Positions 26,101 through 35,491 of a DNA stretch of 64,000 nt are shown in pieces. The notes under the pieces were generated by a model. It saw only the letters and a program-made list of their open reading frames with translations. It was not told the DNA's origin and did no database searches. Source of the DNA: JBEISR01 sp044371425 (GTDB taxonomy: Bacteria; Planctomycetota; Planctomycetia; Pirellulales; Pirellulaceae); NCBI GenBank assembly GCA_044371425.1, contig JBILTR010000027.1, positions 3,933-67,932 of the forward strand. Direction: 5' to 3'. Each line of letters opens with the position of its first letter. Position 1 is the stretch's first letter. Position numbers and translations under genes: made by a program.

Positions 26101-29064
26101 ACGCAGTGCCTGGATGGCATCGGCCACTTCGGCCGGTAGGCCGGCTTGCCGAATCGCCTGAGAAGACTGTTCGATCGCCTGACCGACGTCATCCCATTGG
26201 CGAGGATTCTCGCTGCGTGCTTCCACACTGTTTGGCGCAAACCGCTCGGTCTGCAGCAGTTGATCCACCCCAGCGAGCGTTTCCTTCAAACGCTGATCGG
26301 CTTCCAACGTCCGAAGGTTCGCAGCGATCTGTTGAACCGCTCGATCGCTCGCCTCCAAGTTCCCCTGATGTTCTTCCAGCGCCGCCTGGATCGCTCGATA
26401 CGCCGTCCCCAGATCGGCAGCCAGCATCCCGGTCTGCTGGGGCTTGACCAGCATGGCATCGCGTCGATCCATCAACTGATCGATGGCATCCCGGGTGGCA
26501 TCGGGGACTTCGGTCGGATCTGCCTCCTGCGATCGCTTTTGCCTCCACTGTTCATTGGCGCGTTGAATCGCATCGGCCGCACTGCCTGCTGCATCGCGAA
26601 GATCGCGCCTGGCCTGCAGAGACTCCTGTGGAAGCGACCCGTGCAGTTGCGCCACCATCTGTCGGTCCTCCAATTCCCGAAGCCGCTGGGCAAAGTCCTT
26701 CCGAAGCTCAGCCTCCTCGTTCTTGTCCTTGGGAGCCTCGCGCTGCAATAGATCATCGACCCGCTGGGACCACTGCTGAGCCCATTCTCCCCAGGTACGA
26801 AGCTGATTGGCCGGACCATCTGGGAGGTAAGAAGCCTGCTGCTCGATCTGCTTGGACAGCTGCTGCATGTGATCGACCATCAACTGCTGCTCTCGTTGCC
26901 ATAGCTCCGAGCCCACCGGTTCCGATTCAGACAGCAATGACTCCTGGAAACGTCGGGCGGCATCAAGCTGCTTGGAAAGCTCTGCCAGCGTGTCATGGCC
27001 TATCAGTTTGCGATACTGTTGCTCGATGCGCTGAAGTCCCTGCCTCGCTTGATCGGCCGCCGTCAGCGCGCGCTGCATCGGCGCTTTGGGGTCCTCGCCC
27101 GCCAGTGGCAATGCCTGATCGATCGCCTCCTGCGCCTGCTCCATGGCGCGCGTCTCTTCGGCCTGAAACCTCGCCAGCGATTCGGCCGCCAGGCGCAACT
27201 CCTGAGCCGAAAGAGGGTCTTCGACCTGCTGGATCGCCTCAATCACCGACTGTCGCGTCTGTTCGATCCGCTCGGACAACTTCCTCGCATCCTCCAGAAG
27301 TTGCCCCGCCAGTCGATCGCGGTTCTCGGGCAGCGTGGGGTCCGAGTTCCATGGATCGGCGGCCCCCTTCCGATCCTCGTGCAGTTGCTGCGACTCCCTG
27401 GCGAGATCCGTCAGCTCTCGAGCGATCGACTGCCGCACCTGAGTTGGCGTCGACACGATCGAATCCAAGATCGCATCACTGACCACCCACTCGAGCAGCG
27501 GCGAGGTTCCCGTCTGCTGCTTGCGATCGACTGCAACCAATTGCATTTCGATCAGATCACCAGGCAGGTGGGAAACTTCATCCAACGACCACTCCCACGA
27601 AATCTGCTGCGGATTCTTAGTGGGATCCAGGGTCAGAGGGCGCTTCACCCATGGACCGCGATTGACCCGCGTCCATTGCTCCATCTGATCCACCACATAC
27701 TCATCCACCAAAGATGCGATCATCGCATGCGACGAATGAGGACGGACGGTGCGAGACCGCATCGGTTGATCGACCCAGGCCGGGACCGGTGGCCGGTCTT
27801 CGCGAGCCGTCAGCCGATGTGTCGGCGGGAAGGTGCTTGCCAGTCCTTCCTCGCCAACCAGATCCAACTGAAATCGACGGTGCTCCTTCGCCTCGGTCTT
27901 TAACAGCCATCGCCCTTGCTCATCCTTCTCCAGCGCGACCGGATCGGAGGGGATCGGATCGTCGACCCAACGCACCGAAGCGGAGGCGAGCGGGCGATTG
28001 GTGGAGAGTGTCCAGGCGACCTTCGATCCGATCACCGTGTCGACATCGCCATGAGCTGCGATCGCCGGGGGCAGTGTGGTTCTCGCATATTCGGGCGGGG
28101 TGACTTGGATCTCATACTGTTCAATCTTCGGCCTTGGGTAAGCCTGCAAAGAATGCCAAGGTGTTTCCGCGACCGATGCAACCAACCGGTAGTTGAGCAA
28201 GGGACGATCGATCCGCCAGAGAGCCGCGTAGCGACGCGAAAGCTTCTGCGCGGGGTCGGCCGCTTCCTTCCCCTGAGCGTTCGATAACGGCAGGGTCAGC
28301 GTTCCTGACTCGGACGCTTCGCCAACCGATCTCCACTCCAGCACGATCGACTCAGGGGGCGATTCGGCGGAATCCAGCGGCATCGTCAACTCCACTTCGA
28401 CCGGCATCAGTTCATCGATCGCGACGACACCGGAGTTGGGTTGAGGCTGAAGGATCTCCAGGGTCGCCAGGGATGGCCGCGCCAAGTTGGCGGAGGGAAG
28501 TAGGATCCGCAGAAGGTGTTGGGGCAACTGCAACGAGGGAATCGCGCAAAGGACACCCAACAGCGTGATCGCCGCCAAGGTGGCATACAGCCAACGAGCG
28601 ATCTGATTCCAGGGAAAGACCGTTGCAGGAGAGACTTCCTGCAACTGCTGCGATACCGACTGCAGGAGGTGGTCGCGCAAGTCGCGTGAGCCATAGCGAG
28701 GATCATCCGAATCGACCGACAGTTCGACCGCCGAAAGTACGCGGTTCTTCAGGGCAGGAACTTTAGCTTCCACTGCATTTGCCGAATCCGTCCAGCTCCA
28801 TCGACGAAACACAGGTGCGATCACACCCAATGCCGCGATCCCCAACAGTGCGTACACCCAGCCACTGATCTGCCAGCGGCCCGAATCGGAAAGAGGCACC
28901 CACAGATCGATCAGCGATGCCACCAGAAGCAGCAGGCAAGCGATCGCCAGGAAGATAGAAATGGATCGTACCAGCACCAAAGACATGCGGCGCTGGCTCA
29001 GTTGCTGCAGCCGCTGGGCCGCCGCCGGCGGCAGGCGATGGCCTCCCGTCCAAGGCATGCTCAT
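23191..29064 (-). CDS. Giant DUF4175-like membrane protein with Gln/Ala-rich coiled coil
   Basis: 1957 residues from the ATG at 29064, which overlaps the upstream VWA-gene stop in ATGA; the frame continues to 29145 inside that gene. Membrane segments lie near residues 28-52, 68-86 and 140-160. Beta-rich domains follow to about residue 570, including ATLEILQPQPNSGVVAIDEL and VTPPEYARTTLPP. From there to about 1850 the protein is very rich in Gln, Ala, Glu and Arg with heptad-like spacing, a long coiled coil. Near residues 1750-1785 lies a sevenfold AASSQ repeat. The C-terminal 190 residues are Ser/Gln-rich. Probably a periplasm-spanning scaffold; no enzymatic motif is seen. Confidence 0.85.
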   Translation of the reverse strand: MSMPWTGGHRLPPAAAQRLQQLSQRRMSLVLVRSISIFLAIACLLLLVASLIDLWVPLSDSGRWQISGWVYALLGIAALGVIAPVFRRWSWTDSANAVEAKVPALKNRVLSAVELSVDSDDPRYGSRDLRDHLLQSVSQQLQEVSPATVFPWNQIARWLYATLAAITLLGVLCAIPSLQLPQHLLRILLPSANLARPSLATLEILQPQPNSGVVAIDELMPVEVELTMPLDSAESPPESIVLEWRSVGEASESGTLTLPLSNAQGKEAADPAQKLSRRYAALWRIDRPLLNYRLVASVAETPWHSLQAYPRPKIEQYEIQVTPPEYARTTLPPAIAAHGDVDTVIGSKVAWTLSTNRPLASASVRWVDDPIPSDPVALEKDEQGRWLLKTEAKEHRRFQLDLVGEEGLASTFPPTHRLTAREDRPPVPAWVDQPMRSRTVRPHSSHAMIASLVDEYVVDQMEQWTRVNRGPWVKRPLTLDPTKNPQQISWEWSLDEVSHLPGDLIEMQLVAVDRKQQTGTSPLLEWVVSDAILDSIVSTPTQVRQSIARELTDLARESQQLHEDRKGAADPWNSDPTLPENRDRLAGQLLEDARKLSERIEQTRQSVIEAIQQVEDPLSAQELRLAAESLARFQAEETRAMEQAQEAIDQALPLAGEDPKAPMQRALTAADQARQGLQRIEQQYRKLIGHDTLAELSKQLDAARRFQESLLSESEPVGSELWQREQQLMVDHMQQLSKQIEQQASYLPDGPANQLRTWGEWAQQWSQRVDDLLQREAPKDKNEEAELRKDFAQRLRELEDRQMVAQLHGSLPQESLQARRDLRDAAGSAADAIQRANEQWRQKRSQEADPTEVPDATRDAIDQLMDRRDAMLVKPQQTGMLAADLGTAYRAIQAALEEHQGNLEASDRAVQQIAANLRTLEADQRLKETLAGVDQLLQTERFAPNSVEARSENPRQWDDVGQAIEQSSQAIRQAGLPAEVADAIQALRWSPESQQIDQKIGKRRWDRESPTTAASDLEVLRDQLAQQAAKIHNRVEQARSQLQQAAPTIPELARSAAELAKDRAARAEDASEEVKRGESSAKGEQLASQRPSAAGNQAPEAQLDSALVDLAVSQDLIAPPSRSLARDADLSRQLALAASQQVEESADQLAQSDTSTDPQPLKEWQEANLRAQETFEAIADHFDRDLLAQRSTQKSDLESLADRLPPEQRDAIDEAYQKAQQLSDLAQADPRALLKRLEEELKQNQPMREALDDIARDLAQQSQQSLEFAAQREKAMRAAIEQSDPRAEAKRNQLQQELAFQADQAARVAQRLTQEAASQAASAGQANRQQQLQQEAKNIQKAVEQARQVGGGDPIESLIQAAQQLGQSLEQAQPSLQDAQQGLANTSQEKKFEDDKQRQQAKANLERSQNQWRDQDVRQADQSIKQREQQVRQAQSRLDQNQRSAQQAQQRRDQAKQQAEKTPDNPSLQQQLQQAEAQLQLAQAVAQQAESIKQQEENRLQQTRQQREQVGQPAQPLDSPNPSSELASRLTQQAATRASQIAGTLKELLQDNGWTGQWQASQSQLAASANQQQAVQRSVADAARDLDRAAAHQKRLEELATAEALQQQAQAVGSTAQQQPLQAQQQLQQASQSAEAQSPAARASAPTSQNAQQALAQSQQAIQQRADALEQWLDQQASQQAAQKAAQQAASQENASQEASSSQAPTNGDAASDPGATANQGSQSGEQASGEPASPAAASKASNASSANQAASSQAASSQAASSQAASSQAASSQAASSQAASSQAEQSPNQSPLLTPQEMAQLVDQLDRQLRSPEGSVPAASPLSNSALMPSREALQRAAQQLAQSLQQQRSAQLDSQSSPLAARPPNSQGTPTQNANATASSQVSSSGPQQEGSGPGRTLAADPLQGVPLGNWSRLREKKAAEVVESQREMVSPKYRRQIERYFRSLSERDGEEKR
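23711..23815. repeat. Seven perfect copies of a 15-bp in-frame repeat
   Basis: GCCTGGGAGCTGGCA repeats exactly seven times and then breaks. Read on - it encodes AASSQ units within the giant coiled-coil protein. Zero divergence among copies suggests recent slippage expansion, so copy number may vary between strains. Confidence 0.97.
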
Positions 29065-31409
29065 ATCAACCCCGCTTTCTTGCGGAACCACCACTCCGCA
29101 GCCAACAGTGCGATCAAGGGGATAAACCACCAATAACTTTGCCACAGTTGCCGGTCATTTTCTACAAGGCGACTGCTGCTTTCCAGCTCCATCCGTTCCC
29201 AAAGCCGCTCTGCCTGCTCCTCGGGAACATACAAGCCACCGGTGGCCTCGGCCAGTTGACTAAGGAGGCTTTCATTTCGATCCAGCCTCAGGGACTCCTC
29301 GGTCGGGGGCACCACCACATCGACGGTCGAAGTCACCTGCAAAGCTTCCTGGGAGAACCCCGGGGCTTCGATTCCGATGGTGAAGGATCCCTGCGGGAGG
29401 TTGTCGAAACGACCACGGTATAGGCCGGGGTAGTCGGGATCTGCGAGCAGCGTTGTTGTGGCAATCGACTGGCCATCAAGCCGCGCGACCGCCTGCAGGG
29501 AGTCCAGTTGGGCAGGCTGGCCGGCGGAATCCTTGACCAAGGCGCGCACAGGGACGGCTTGACCACCATCGATCACCGCTGGCCCGGTGTCCAGGGAAGC
29601 ATATTGGCTTTGGACTGCAAAGGGCAACCGCATCGCCCATCGGGCCACTTGGTTCCAGAACCTCTGATGGATTTCATCGGCCACTTCATAACGCCAACGC
29701 CAGGATTCGTCCGACGCCAAGTGCACCACGCGCCCCGCACCTGCCAAGCGGGTCGACAGCAGCGGCGCGGTGGTCCCGTCCCGCTGCAGTTCCAGGAGGA
29801 CTTCCGAGCCGGGGGCGGCTTGGGTAGCGATCGGGTGCATCAGGCCAGGAAGCCGTTGCCAAGTCTCGAGATTGGCCTCCGGGGAGCCATCGGCCAGTTG
29901 CAGTGCGGCCAGCGACTGACCTGCTGTGGTGGGCTGTACCTTCCATGGTTGGGGCAATTCGGCGAAGTCTTCAGCAAGCCAGGTGACGGGGAGCAAGGGC
30001 TGAAGGGGGGCCAGTTGCGGGCTCCTTAGCTGCTGTCGCTGCCCATCGATGGCGATCCATCCGGTCCCGCCTCGCTCGATCGCCTCCCGCAACTGGTCGA
30101 CCGATTCGCTGGAGATCGCACTGGGATCCAGCTCCCCGGTGATCACTAGGTCGTAGCTGTTCCAGGCATCCTGATCGACCGGAAACGGCTTGGGCTCTGC
30201 CACCTGGGAGTACCAGACGGGAGGTTCACCCGCCAGCAGCAGAAACGACTCGACTTGCCACTGGGGATCCCGTTCTAGCGCGTTGCGCAAGTAGCGGGTT
30301 TCCCAGCGACTGCGGCTATCGAGCAGCAGGACGCGGCGTTGCCGCGTTTCGATGCCGATCGTCCATCGCTTCTGTTTGGCAGGATCTTCCGATACGCTCC
30401 CTCCCTGAACGATCTGGGCTCGCAACGATACGGCCAATCTCTGCAGTTGGAGCTTGCTATCGGCTGCCGCCAGCCGGCCTTTCACCAGTGATTCGGTCGC
30501 GATCGAAAAAGGTATCTCGCGCAAGCCACTCCCATCGCTTGAAAGCGACTGGGTCCAGAGAACCTCCTGGCCATCGACCACCTGCAACTGGAAGGGCTGG
30601 CCGGGGTCGAGTCGATCGACCAGCTGCAAGGTTCCCTGAAGCAGATCGCTGCGATCGATCTGCCTGGGGGATTCAATCGACAGGAGGGAAAGCGTTTTTG
30701 GAGGTCGTGCTGCCCCCATGCCGAGGATCCAAAGGGGGGAAAGATCGGAGCGCCACTGAGCTGCTAGGTCGACAGGGGAGGGCCCCAAATTGTGCTGGCC
30801 ATCGGTGATCAACAGCAAGGGTTGACGCAACGATTTCTCCTCGGCTTGGGGATCGGAAGGCCATCGACTGCGCGCCGCCAGCAATGGAGACCCGAGCGAC
30901 GTTGCCTGCCCCCATGGATTCGGGATCCAAGTGCTGTCCGGCTTGGCAGGATTGTCCTTCTCCTGAAGGGTGCTGCGCCAGAGCAGGGTCGGCTGGTCGG
31001 AGTCGAACCGATGGACGAGGACATCTCCCTGATTGCTCCACTGCTCCAACTTGGGGACATCCCCTCCAGCGATTTGATCGATGGCGCGCTGATAGCGTGT
31101 GGCGGGTGGCGTGGAAGCCCCCAATCGTTCGTCCTGATCGGTCTGCTGCATGCTGGATGAGCCATCGATCCAGATATGGAGTTGGCTGGGATCCCCTTCG
31201 TAGAACCGAGTCCTTAGCGAGGGCTCCAGCAGCATCGCCAAGGCCATCGCGATCGCCGCCGCACGCAGGGTCGGAAGCAACCAACGATAGGGTGCGGTAC
31301 AGGATTTCGATTCACGCCAGTACAGCCACCAGGCGAGAGCCGCTAGCGCGGTGATCAGCAGCAACACCAGTAGCGGCGGATAGGCTCCAGGCAATCGCAA
31401 CTCCGTCAT
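29061..31409 (-). CDS. VWA-domain membrane protein of the MoxR operon
   Basis: 782 residues. Two membrane helices lie at the N-terminus (LLVLLLITALAALAWWLYW and LRAAAIAMALAMLLEP), then a VWA-type domain with IWIDGSSSMQQ (DxSxS metal site) and LLLITDGQHN. A glutamine-amidotransferase-like region follows, with RRVLLLDSRSRWETRYLRNAL, LVITGELDP and GGTGWIAIDG; no catalytic Cys is evident there. After beta-rich domains, one C-terminal membrane helix (SYWWFIPLIALLAAEWWF) ends the protein. The start overlaps the BatA-like stop by four bases, and the stop overlaps the next start. The bulk should lie in the periplasm. Confidence 0.85.
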   Translation of the reverse strand: MTELRLPGAYPPLLVLLLITALAALAWWLYWRESKSCTAPYRWLLPTLRAAAIAMALAMLLEPSLRTRFYEGDPSQLHIWIDGSSSMQQTDQDERLGASTPPATRYQRAIDQIAGGDVPKLEQWSNQGDVLVHRFDSDQPTLLWRSTLQEKDNPAKPDSTWIPNPWGQATSLGSPLLAARSRWPSDPQAEEKSLRQPLLLITDGQHNLGPSPVDLAAQWRSDLSPLWILGMGAARPPKTLSLLSIESPRQIDRSDLLQGTLQLVDRLDPGQPFQLQVVDGQEVLWTQSLSSDGSGLREIPFSIATESLVKGRLAAADSKLQLQRLAVSLRAQIVQGGSVSEDPAKQKRWTIGIETRQRRVLLLDSRSRWETRYLRNALERDPQWQVESFLLLAGEPPVWYSQVAEPKPFPVDQDAWNSYDLVITGELDPSAISSESVDQLREAIERGGTGWIAIDGQRQQLRSPQLAPLQPLLPVTWLAEDFAELPQPWKVQPTTAGQSLAALQLADGSPEANLETWQRLPGLMHPIATQAAPGSEVLLELQRDGTTAPLLSTRLAGAGRVVHLASDESWRWRYEVADEIHQRFWNQVARWAMRLPFAVQSQYASLDTGPAVIDGGQAVPVRALVKDSAGQPAQLDSLQAVARLDGQSIATTTLLADPDYPGLYRGRFDNLPQGSFTIGIEAPGFSQEALQVTSTVDVVVPPTEESLRLDRNESLLSQLAEATGGLYVPEEQAERLWERMELESSSRLVENDRQLWQSYWWFIPLIALLAAEWWFRKKAGLI

Positions 31410-33466
31410 CGACCACCTCCTGTCAATCGCTTTTCGATCAGCAGTTCACCGAAGAGCGCTAAGACAAGAAGCGCCAATATCCATCGCCAGATCTCCTTGG
31501 TGGCATGCTTCTTGGAATGCGACTGGAGGTAGCTCTGGGCATCGGCGTGTACGGTAGCCCCCAGTTGACCGGCTAGCTGTGAAATCTCGTCAGGAGTCAT
31601 CGGTTCGATTTCCGATTCCCTCCTTGCTTGTGCGGCAGGTCGTGGGGTCGAAAGAGCGGCATCCCAAAGCAAAAGTCGCTGCATCAGCGGAACAAATGCT
31701 GGACGCACCGGCAGATCGCTCGACACCTCGTTGGCGCCGATAGCCCATTGCTGGACCACCCCTTTGCCCCAGGACTGAACTGCCAGCAACGGCTGGCCAT
31801 TGGCCAGCTTTAGCAAGACCGAAGCTGGGTTGCTGGACTGCGCGGCGCTGGTGGTATTGGGGTCGCCAGCAGGGGAAGTCGGTGTGGTTGAGGAGGGATC
31901 GTTCCACTTAAGCATCGGACGCAGCGCGCGGATGGTCGATTGATCCAATCGCCCCTGCTCGGGCTGATTGAAGAAGGTCAGCGAGGGATCGGAATAGGGA
32001 GCAGGTGCAATCGTCTGCGGTTGCTCCTGGGAGTCTGCCGAGTCCTTGGAAAGCGTCTTCCAATCTCCGTAGCGCATCGGAAGAAGGGGAGCCGGGCTGC
32101 CAACTCCCAGGAACTGGTGGTACCAACCAACGTCGATCTGGGGGCCACCGAAGACAGAGAGCCTTGCTCCCTCCTCGACGCGATCCGCAATCGCCCCCAC
32201 CAAATTGTCTGGCAGCCTGTTGACGTTGGCCAGCACCACCACGTCGGCAGCTCGAATCACCTCCTGCGTCAGTCGGTCGGGGCTGGTGCGCACCAGGGTG
32301 ACGGCCGGTGACTGGCGATCGGCTTGATCGCTTAAGGTCGCTTCGAGCGCCAGCTTGAGAAATCCGGTTTCGGAGTCCAGCAGGCGCTGCTGCGGGTTGG
32401 GATCGACCAACAGGATCCTACGGGTCGGCAAGACTTCAATCGGAAGCTCGTCCCGATCGTCCTGATCGATCGTCGATGGATCGTCCACCGAGACACCGAC
32501 GGTGTGAGCTCCCTCGCGATCGATGGCGATGGCGAACGCTAATTGCGCGGAGGAGCGTGCGGCGACGTCGATGCGTTTGGTGGCCATCTCCATACCATCC
32601 AATTGAAGTCGCACGGGAACCTGAGTGGCTGGTTGAGCCGATTGGTTGGCGACGGTGACGCGAAGTTCCAAAGGTTCCCCAAGCAGTGAAACTTCGGTCG
32701 ATGCGGTATCGAACATCACCTGAAGATTGGCGACGGGAGTCGAAGCCGCTAGAGGGATCCAGTGGAATTCAGGTGGCACCACCATCGACTCCGCGCGCTT
32801 GCGGATGGCTGCCATCGATTCGCTTCCGGTAGCTTGCCAGTCCTGCCTCTGAAAATCGCTCCAGATCACCACGCGACGGACCGGCTGCGAGGACTTTTCG
32901 AGCAGATCAAGCGACTGCTGCATCGCTGCGATGGGGTCGATGGGGCCTTGGTGGGGCGCCATGCGCTGCACCTGGCCCACGATGGGACGAGGGTCGGTGT
33001 GGGATGCCAGGGTCTGGGGATCAGTCGAGGAGCGGAGGGGAAGAAGATAGCGAGAATCGGATCGACCGAGCCCTTCAGCCACCTGCTTCAGCGACCGCTC
33101 GGCAAGCTGCCAAAGGGTTTCCGGTGCAGCAGGATCGGTCGATCCAGCCGCTAGGGACTGCATCGAGTAACTGTCGTCGATCAGGAGCGTTGTTGCGGAC
33201 GAGCCACCCGAGGTGGCTAGTTGGAAACGGTCGAGGATGGGACGCGCCATCGCGAAGGCAAGCAGAATCGGAATGGCGCATCGCACCAACAGCAGAAGCA
33301 GGGCTTGCCACTGAATCTTCTTGGCATTTTGCAGCGCCACCGACTCTAGGAGATGCATCGCACCCCAATCGACGGTCTGGAATCGGGAACGATTCAGCAG
33401 GTGGATGACCAGTGGGACCAGAAAGGCCAAGGCCCCAAGGAGCAGCGCGGCATTCAGAAAGCCCAT
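31406..33466 (-). CDS. BatA-domain membrane protein with VWA region
   Basis: 686 residues from the ATG at 33466, preceded by GGGGAGG at good spacing and overlapping the DUF58 stop as TGATG. The N-terminus is a textbook BatA/aerotolerance start: FLNAALLLGALAFLVPLVIHLLNRSR, then VDWGAMHLLE and a second helix. A VWA site is visible in LLIDDSYSMQSL (DxSxS). The middle has beta-rich domains and a LVDPNPQQRLLDSETGFLKLAL segment like the next protein. A C-terminal helix (IWRWILALLVLALFGELLI) closes the protein. The domain order mirrors its downstream neighbour, so the two are probably related and form a complex. Confidence 0.88.
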   Translation of the reverse strand: MGFLNAALLLGALAFLVPLVIHLLNRSRFQTVDWGAMHLLESVALQNAKKIQWQALLLLLVRCAIPILLAFAMARPILDRFQLATSGGSSATTLLIDDSYSMQSLAAGSTDPAAPETLWQLAERSLKQVAEGLGRSDSRYLLPLRSSTDPQTLASHTDPRPIVGQVQRMAPHQGPIDPIAAMQQSLDLLEKSSQPVRRVVIWSDFQRQDWQATGSESMAAIRKRAESMVVPPEFHWIPLAASTPVANLQVMFDTASTEVSLLGEPLELRVTVANQSAQPATQVPVRLQLDGMEMATKRIDVAARSSAQLAFAIAIDREGAHTVGVSVDDPSTIDQDDRDELPIEVLPTRRILLVDPNPQQRLLDSETGFLKLALEATLSDQADRQSPAVTLVRTSPDRLTQEVIRAADVVVLANVNRLPDNLVGAIADRVEEGARLSVFGGPQIDVGWYHQFLGVGSPAPLLPMRYGDWKTLSKDSADSQEQPQTIAPAPYSDPSLTFFNQPEQGRLDQSTIRALRPMLKWNDPSSTTPTSPAGDPNTTSAAQSSNPASVLLKLANGQPLLAVQSWGKGVVQQWAIGANEVSSDLPVRPAFVPLMQRLLLWDAALSTPRPAAQARRESEIEPMTPDEISQLAGQLGATVHADAQSYLQSHSKKHATKEIWRWILALLVLALFGELLIEKRLTGGGR

Positions 33467-34368
33467 CACGCGCCTCCCCGATCTGCCAGAAACTTCGCCA
33501 AAACTTCCGAAGGCCTCTCCAGCGTGGTGCAGGGGACCAATGCCACCCGCTGGCTCTTGCAACCTTGCTCCAACTGGGCTCGAAAGTCGCTCAGATTCTT
33601 CTGGTACTGGGCTCGAAAGGCGAGTGGATCAACGATCCGCTCCCGCTGAGGAGACTCCAGCGAACGGAAACGGGTGCGCGTCGAAAATGGGAAATCGAGT
33701 TCGTCAGGGTGCCAGACTTGAAAAAAGACCACTTCATGAGGCAGCTGTCGGACCATGGCCAAAGCCCGCAGTAGAGCGCTGACCTGATCAAAACCATCGG
33801 AGATGAGAAAGACGACGCCGCGACGCCCTAGCTTTGGTAGCGTCGATTGGATGACTGAGGCAAGCGATGTTTCGCCGCCACAGCGGGAGGTTGCCAAAAG
33901 CTCCATCAAGGCATGCAGATGCGCTGGACGGCTTCGCGGTGGCAAGTGCGTTTTGACCGATGTGTCAAAGGTGGTCAGGCCAACAGCATCGTGTTGCGAG
34001 GCAAACAGATAGCCAAGGCTAGCCGCCAGTCGGCAGGCGAATTCATGCTTGCTGGTCCCCGGTTGCCTTGCTCCGGCATACCCCATCGATCCGCTTTGGT
34101 CCAGAAGAAGGGAGGCTCGCAGGTTGGTCTCTTCTTCATACTGCCGAATATAAAGTCGGTCGGTTTTGCCAAACAGCTTCCAGTCGATCGAACGCACCTC
34201 ATCGCCTCGGACATAAGGACGATGCTCTTTGAATTCGACACTGGTTCCCTTGAGTGGGGATGGATGGATGCCAAGATGCAGTCCTTCCACCGCCGTGCGC
34301 GCGTGCCACTGGAGTTGCGAGAGGCGATCGCGGTCCTCAGGACTTAACGAACTGGCGCGTTCCAGCAT
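33466..34368 (-). CDS. DUF58-family protein
   Basis: 300 residues from the ATG at 34368, the usual start and length for the family; the frame runs on upstream into moxR. The signature GIHPSPLKGTSVEFKEHR ... YVRGDEVRSIDWKLFGKTD is complete. A degenerate VWA fold follows with LLLDQSGSMGYA (DxSxS) and GVVFLISDGF. DUF58 proteins work with MoxR ATPases on envelope protein assembly or activation. The gene sits 94 bases after moxR and its stop overlaps the next start. Confidence 0.93.
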   Translation of the reverse strand: MLERASSLSPEDRDRLSQLQWHARTAVEGLHLGIHPSPLKGTSVEFKEHRPYVRGDEVRSIDWKLFGKTDRLYIRQYEEETNLRASLLLDQSGSMGYAGARQPGTSKHEFACRLAASLGYLFASQHDAVGLTTFDTSVKTHLPPRSRPAHLHALMELLATSRCGGETSLASVIQSTLPKLGRRGVVFLISDGFDQVSALLRALAMVRQLPHEVVFFQVWHPDELDFPFSTRTRFRSLESPQRERIVDPLAFRAQYQKNLSDFRAQLEQGCKSQRVALVPCTTLERPSEVLAKFLADRGGA

Positions 34369-34462
34369 GCCTAGGGTCTCTAAAAAAGATAGGGGAACGG
34401 CGACGATGCGGGAACGGCTTCCATGGAGCGATTCCTGGCCGGGACGGGTTCGAGCCGCGAGG

Positions 34463-35491
34463 CTACAGCGATCGAGCGGTGGGAGCTGGCAGTTCCTTGA
34501 TCGCTCGCGCCACCAGAGCGTCTGGGGTGACCCCTTCTGCCTGAGCGCGGAAGGTGGGAACCATACGGTGTCGCAGCACCGGTGCTGCCAGATGCTGCAC
34601 ATCCTCCAGCGTCACATGCGTGCGGCCTTCCAGGAGTGCCCGCGCCTTGGCCCCCAGTACCATCTGCTGACCGGCGCGCGGACCAGGCCCCCACTCCACC
34701 TGCTCCTTCACCCAATTCAAACGCGTCTCCTCACGAGGCCGTAGCGATCGCACCAACTCCAAGACATACTGCTTGACGTGCTCAGGTAGCGGGACGCGAC
34801 GGACCGTCTCCTGGAATCGCAGGATCTCCTCACCGCCGACTACCGGTTGCGGCTTTCCCTGGAAGGAAGTCGTCGTTCGATCGATGATCTCCGACTCCTC
34901 CTGGCGATTCGGATAATCGACCATGACTTGGAATAGGAAACGGTCGCGCTGGGCTTCCGGAAGCGGATAGGTCCCTTCTTGTTCGATCGGGTTTTGCGTC
35001 GCCAAAACAAAAAACGGCTCCGCCAGTTGGTATGTCTTGCCACCCACCGTAACCGAGTGCTCCTGCATCGCCTCCAAGAGTGCCGCCTGCGTCTTAGGAG
35101 GTGTGCGGTTGATTTCGTCCGCCAAAAGCATCTGGGTGAAAATCGGTCCCTTTTCAAAAACCAGATTCCGATGCCCCGTGTCTGGCGACTCTTGAATCAA
35201 GTCGGTGCCGGTGATGTCGGCGGGCATCAAATCCGGGGTGAACTGAATCCGATGGAAGCTCAAATGCATCGCGTCGGCCAGCGATCGAACCATCAACGTC
35301 TTGGCCAGCCCCGGTACCCCCTGCAGCAGGCAATGACCCCGCGCCAAAATCGCGATCAGCAACTGCTGAATCACCTCATCCTGACCGACGATCGTCTTGG
35401 CGACTTCATGACGGATCTTTCGGCATGCTTCCATCAACTCCTGGGCACGTTCCGTATCCGAATGCAAAGGGGAAGAGGCTAAGTCGCTCAA
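34463..35491 (-). CDS. MoxR-family AAA+ ATPase
   Basis: 342 residues, starting at a TTG at 35491 with AAGGAG seven bases upstream. Walker A is GVPGLAKTL, Walker B LLADEINRTPPKTQAALLEAMQ, with the family IVGQDEVIQQLL at the N-terminus and ATQNPIEQEGTYPLPEAQ after sensor I. MoxR proteins are chaperone-like ATPases that act through VWA partners. This is the first gene of a six-gene operon whose other products include three with VWA metal sites, the expected partner type. Confidence 0.96.
   Translation of the reverse strand: MSDLASSPLHSDTERAQELMEACRKIRHEVAKTIVGQDEVIQQLLIAILARGHCLLQGVPGLAKTLMVRSLADAMHLSFHRIQFTPDLMPADITGTDLIQESPDTGHRNLVFEKGPIFTQMLLADEINRTPPKTQAALLEAMQEHSVTVGGKTYQLAEPFFVLATQNPIEQEGTYPLPEAQRDRFLFQVMVDYPNRQEESEIIDRTTTSFQGKPQPVVGGEEILRFQETVRRVPLPEHVKQYVLELVRSLRPREETRLNWVKEQVEWGPGPRAGQQMVLGAKARALLEGRTHVTLEDVQHLAAPVLRHRMVPTFRAQAEGVTPDALVARAIKELPAPTARSL

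Noticed and set aside
22268..27903. Several long + strand frames, including 382 and 402 codons
   Set aside because: Antisense to the prenyltransferase-repeat and giant coiled-coil genes; Leu/Arg-rich mirror sequence of Gln/Glu-rich coding DNA.
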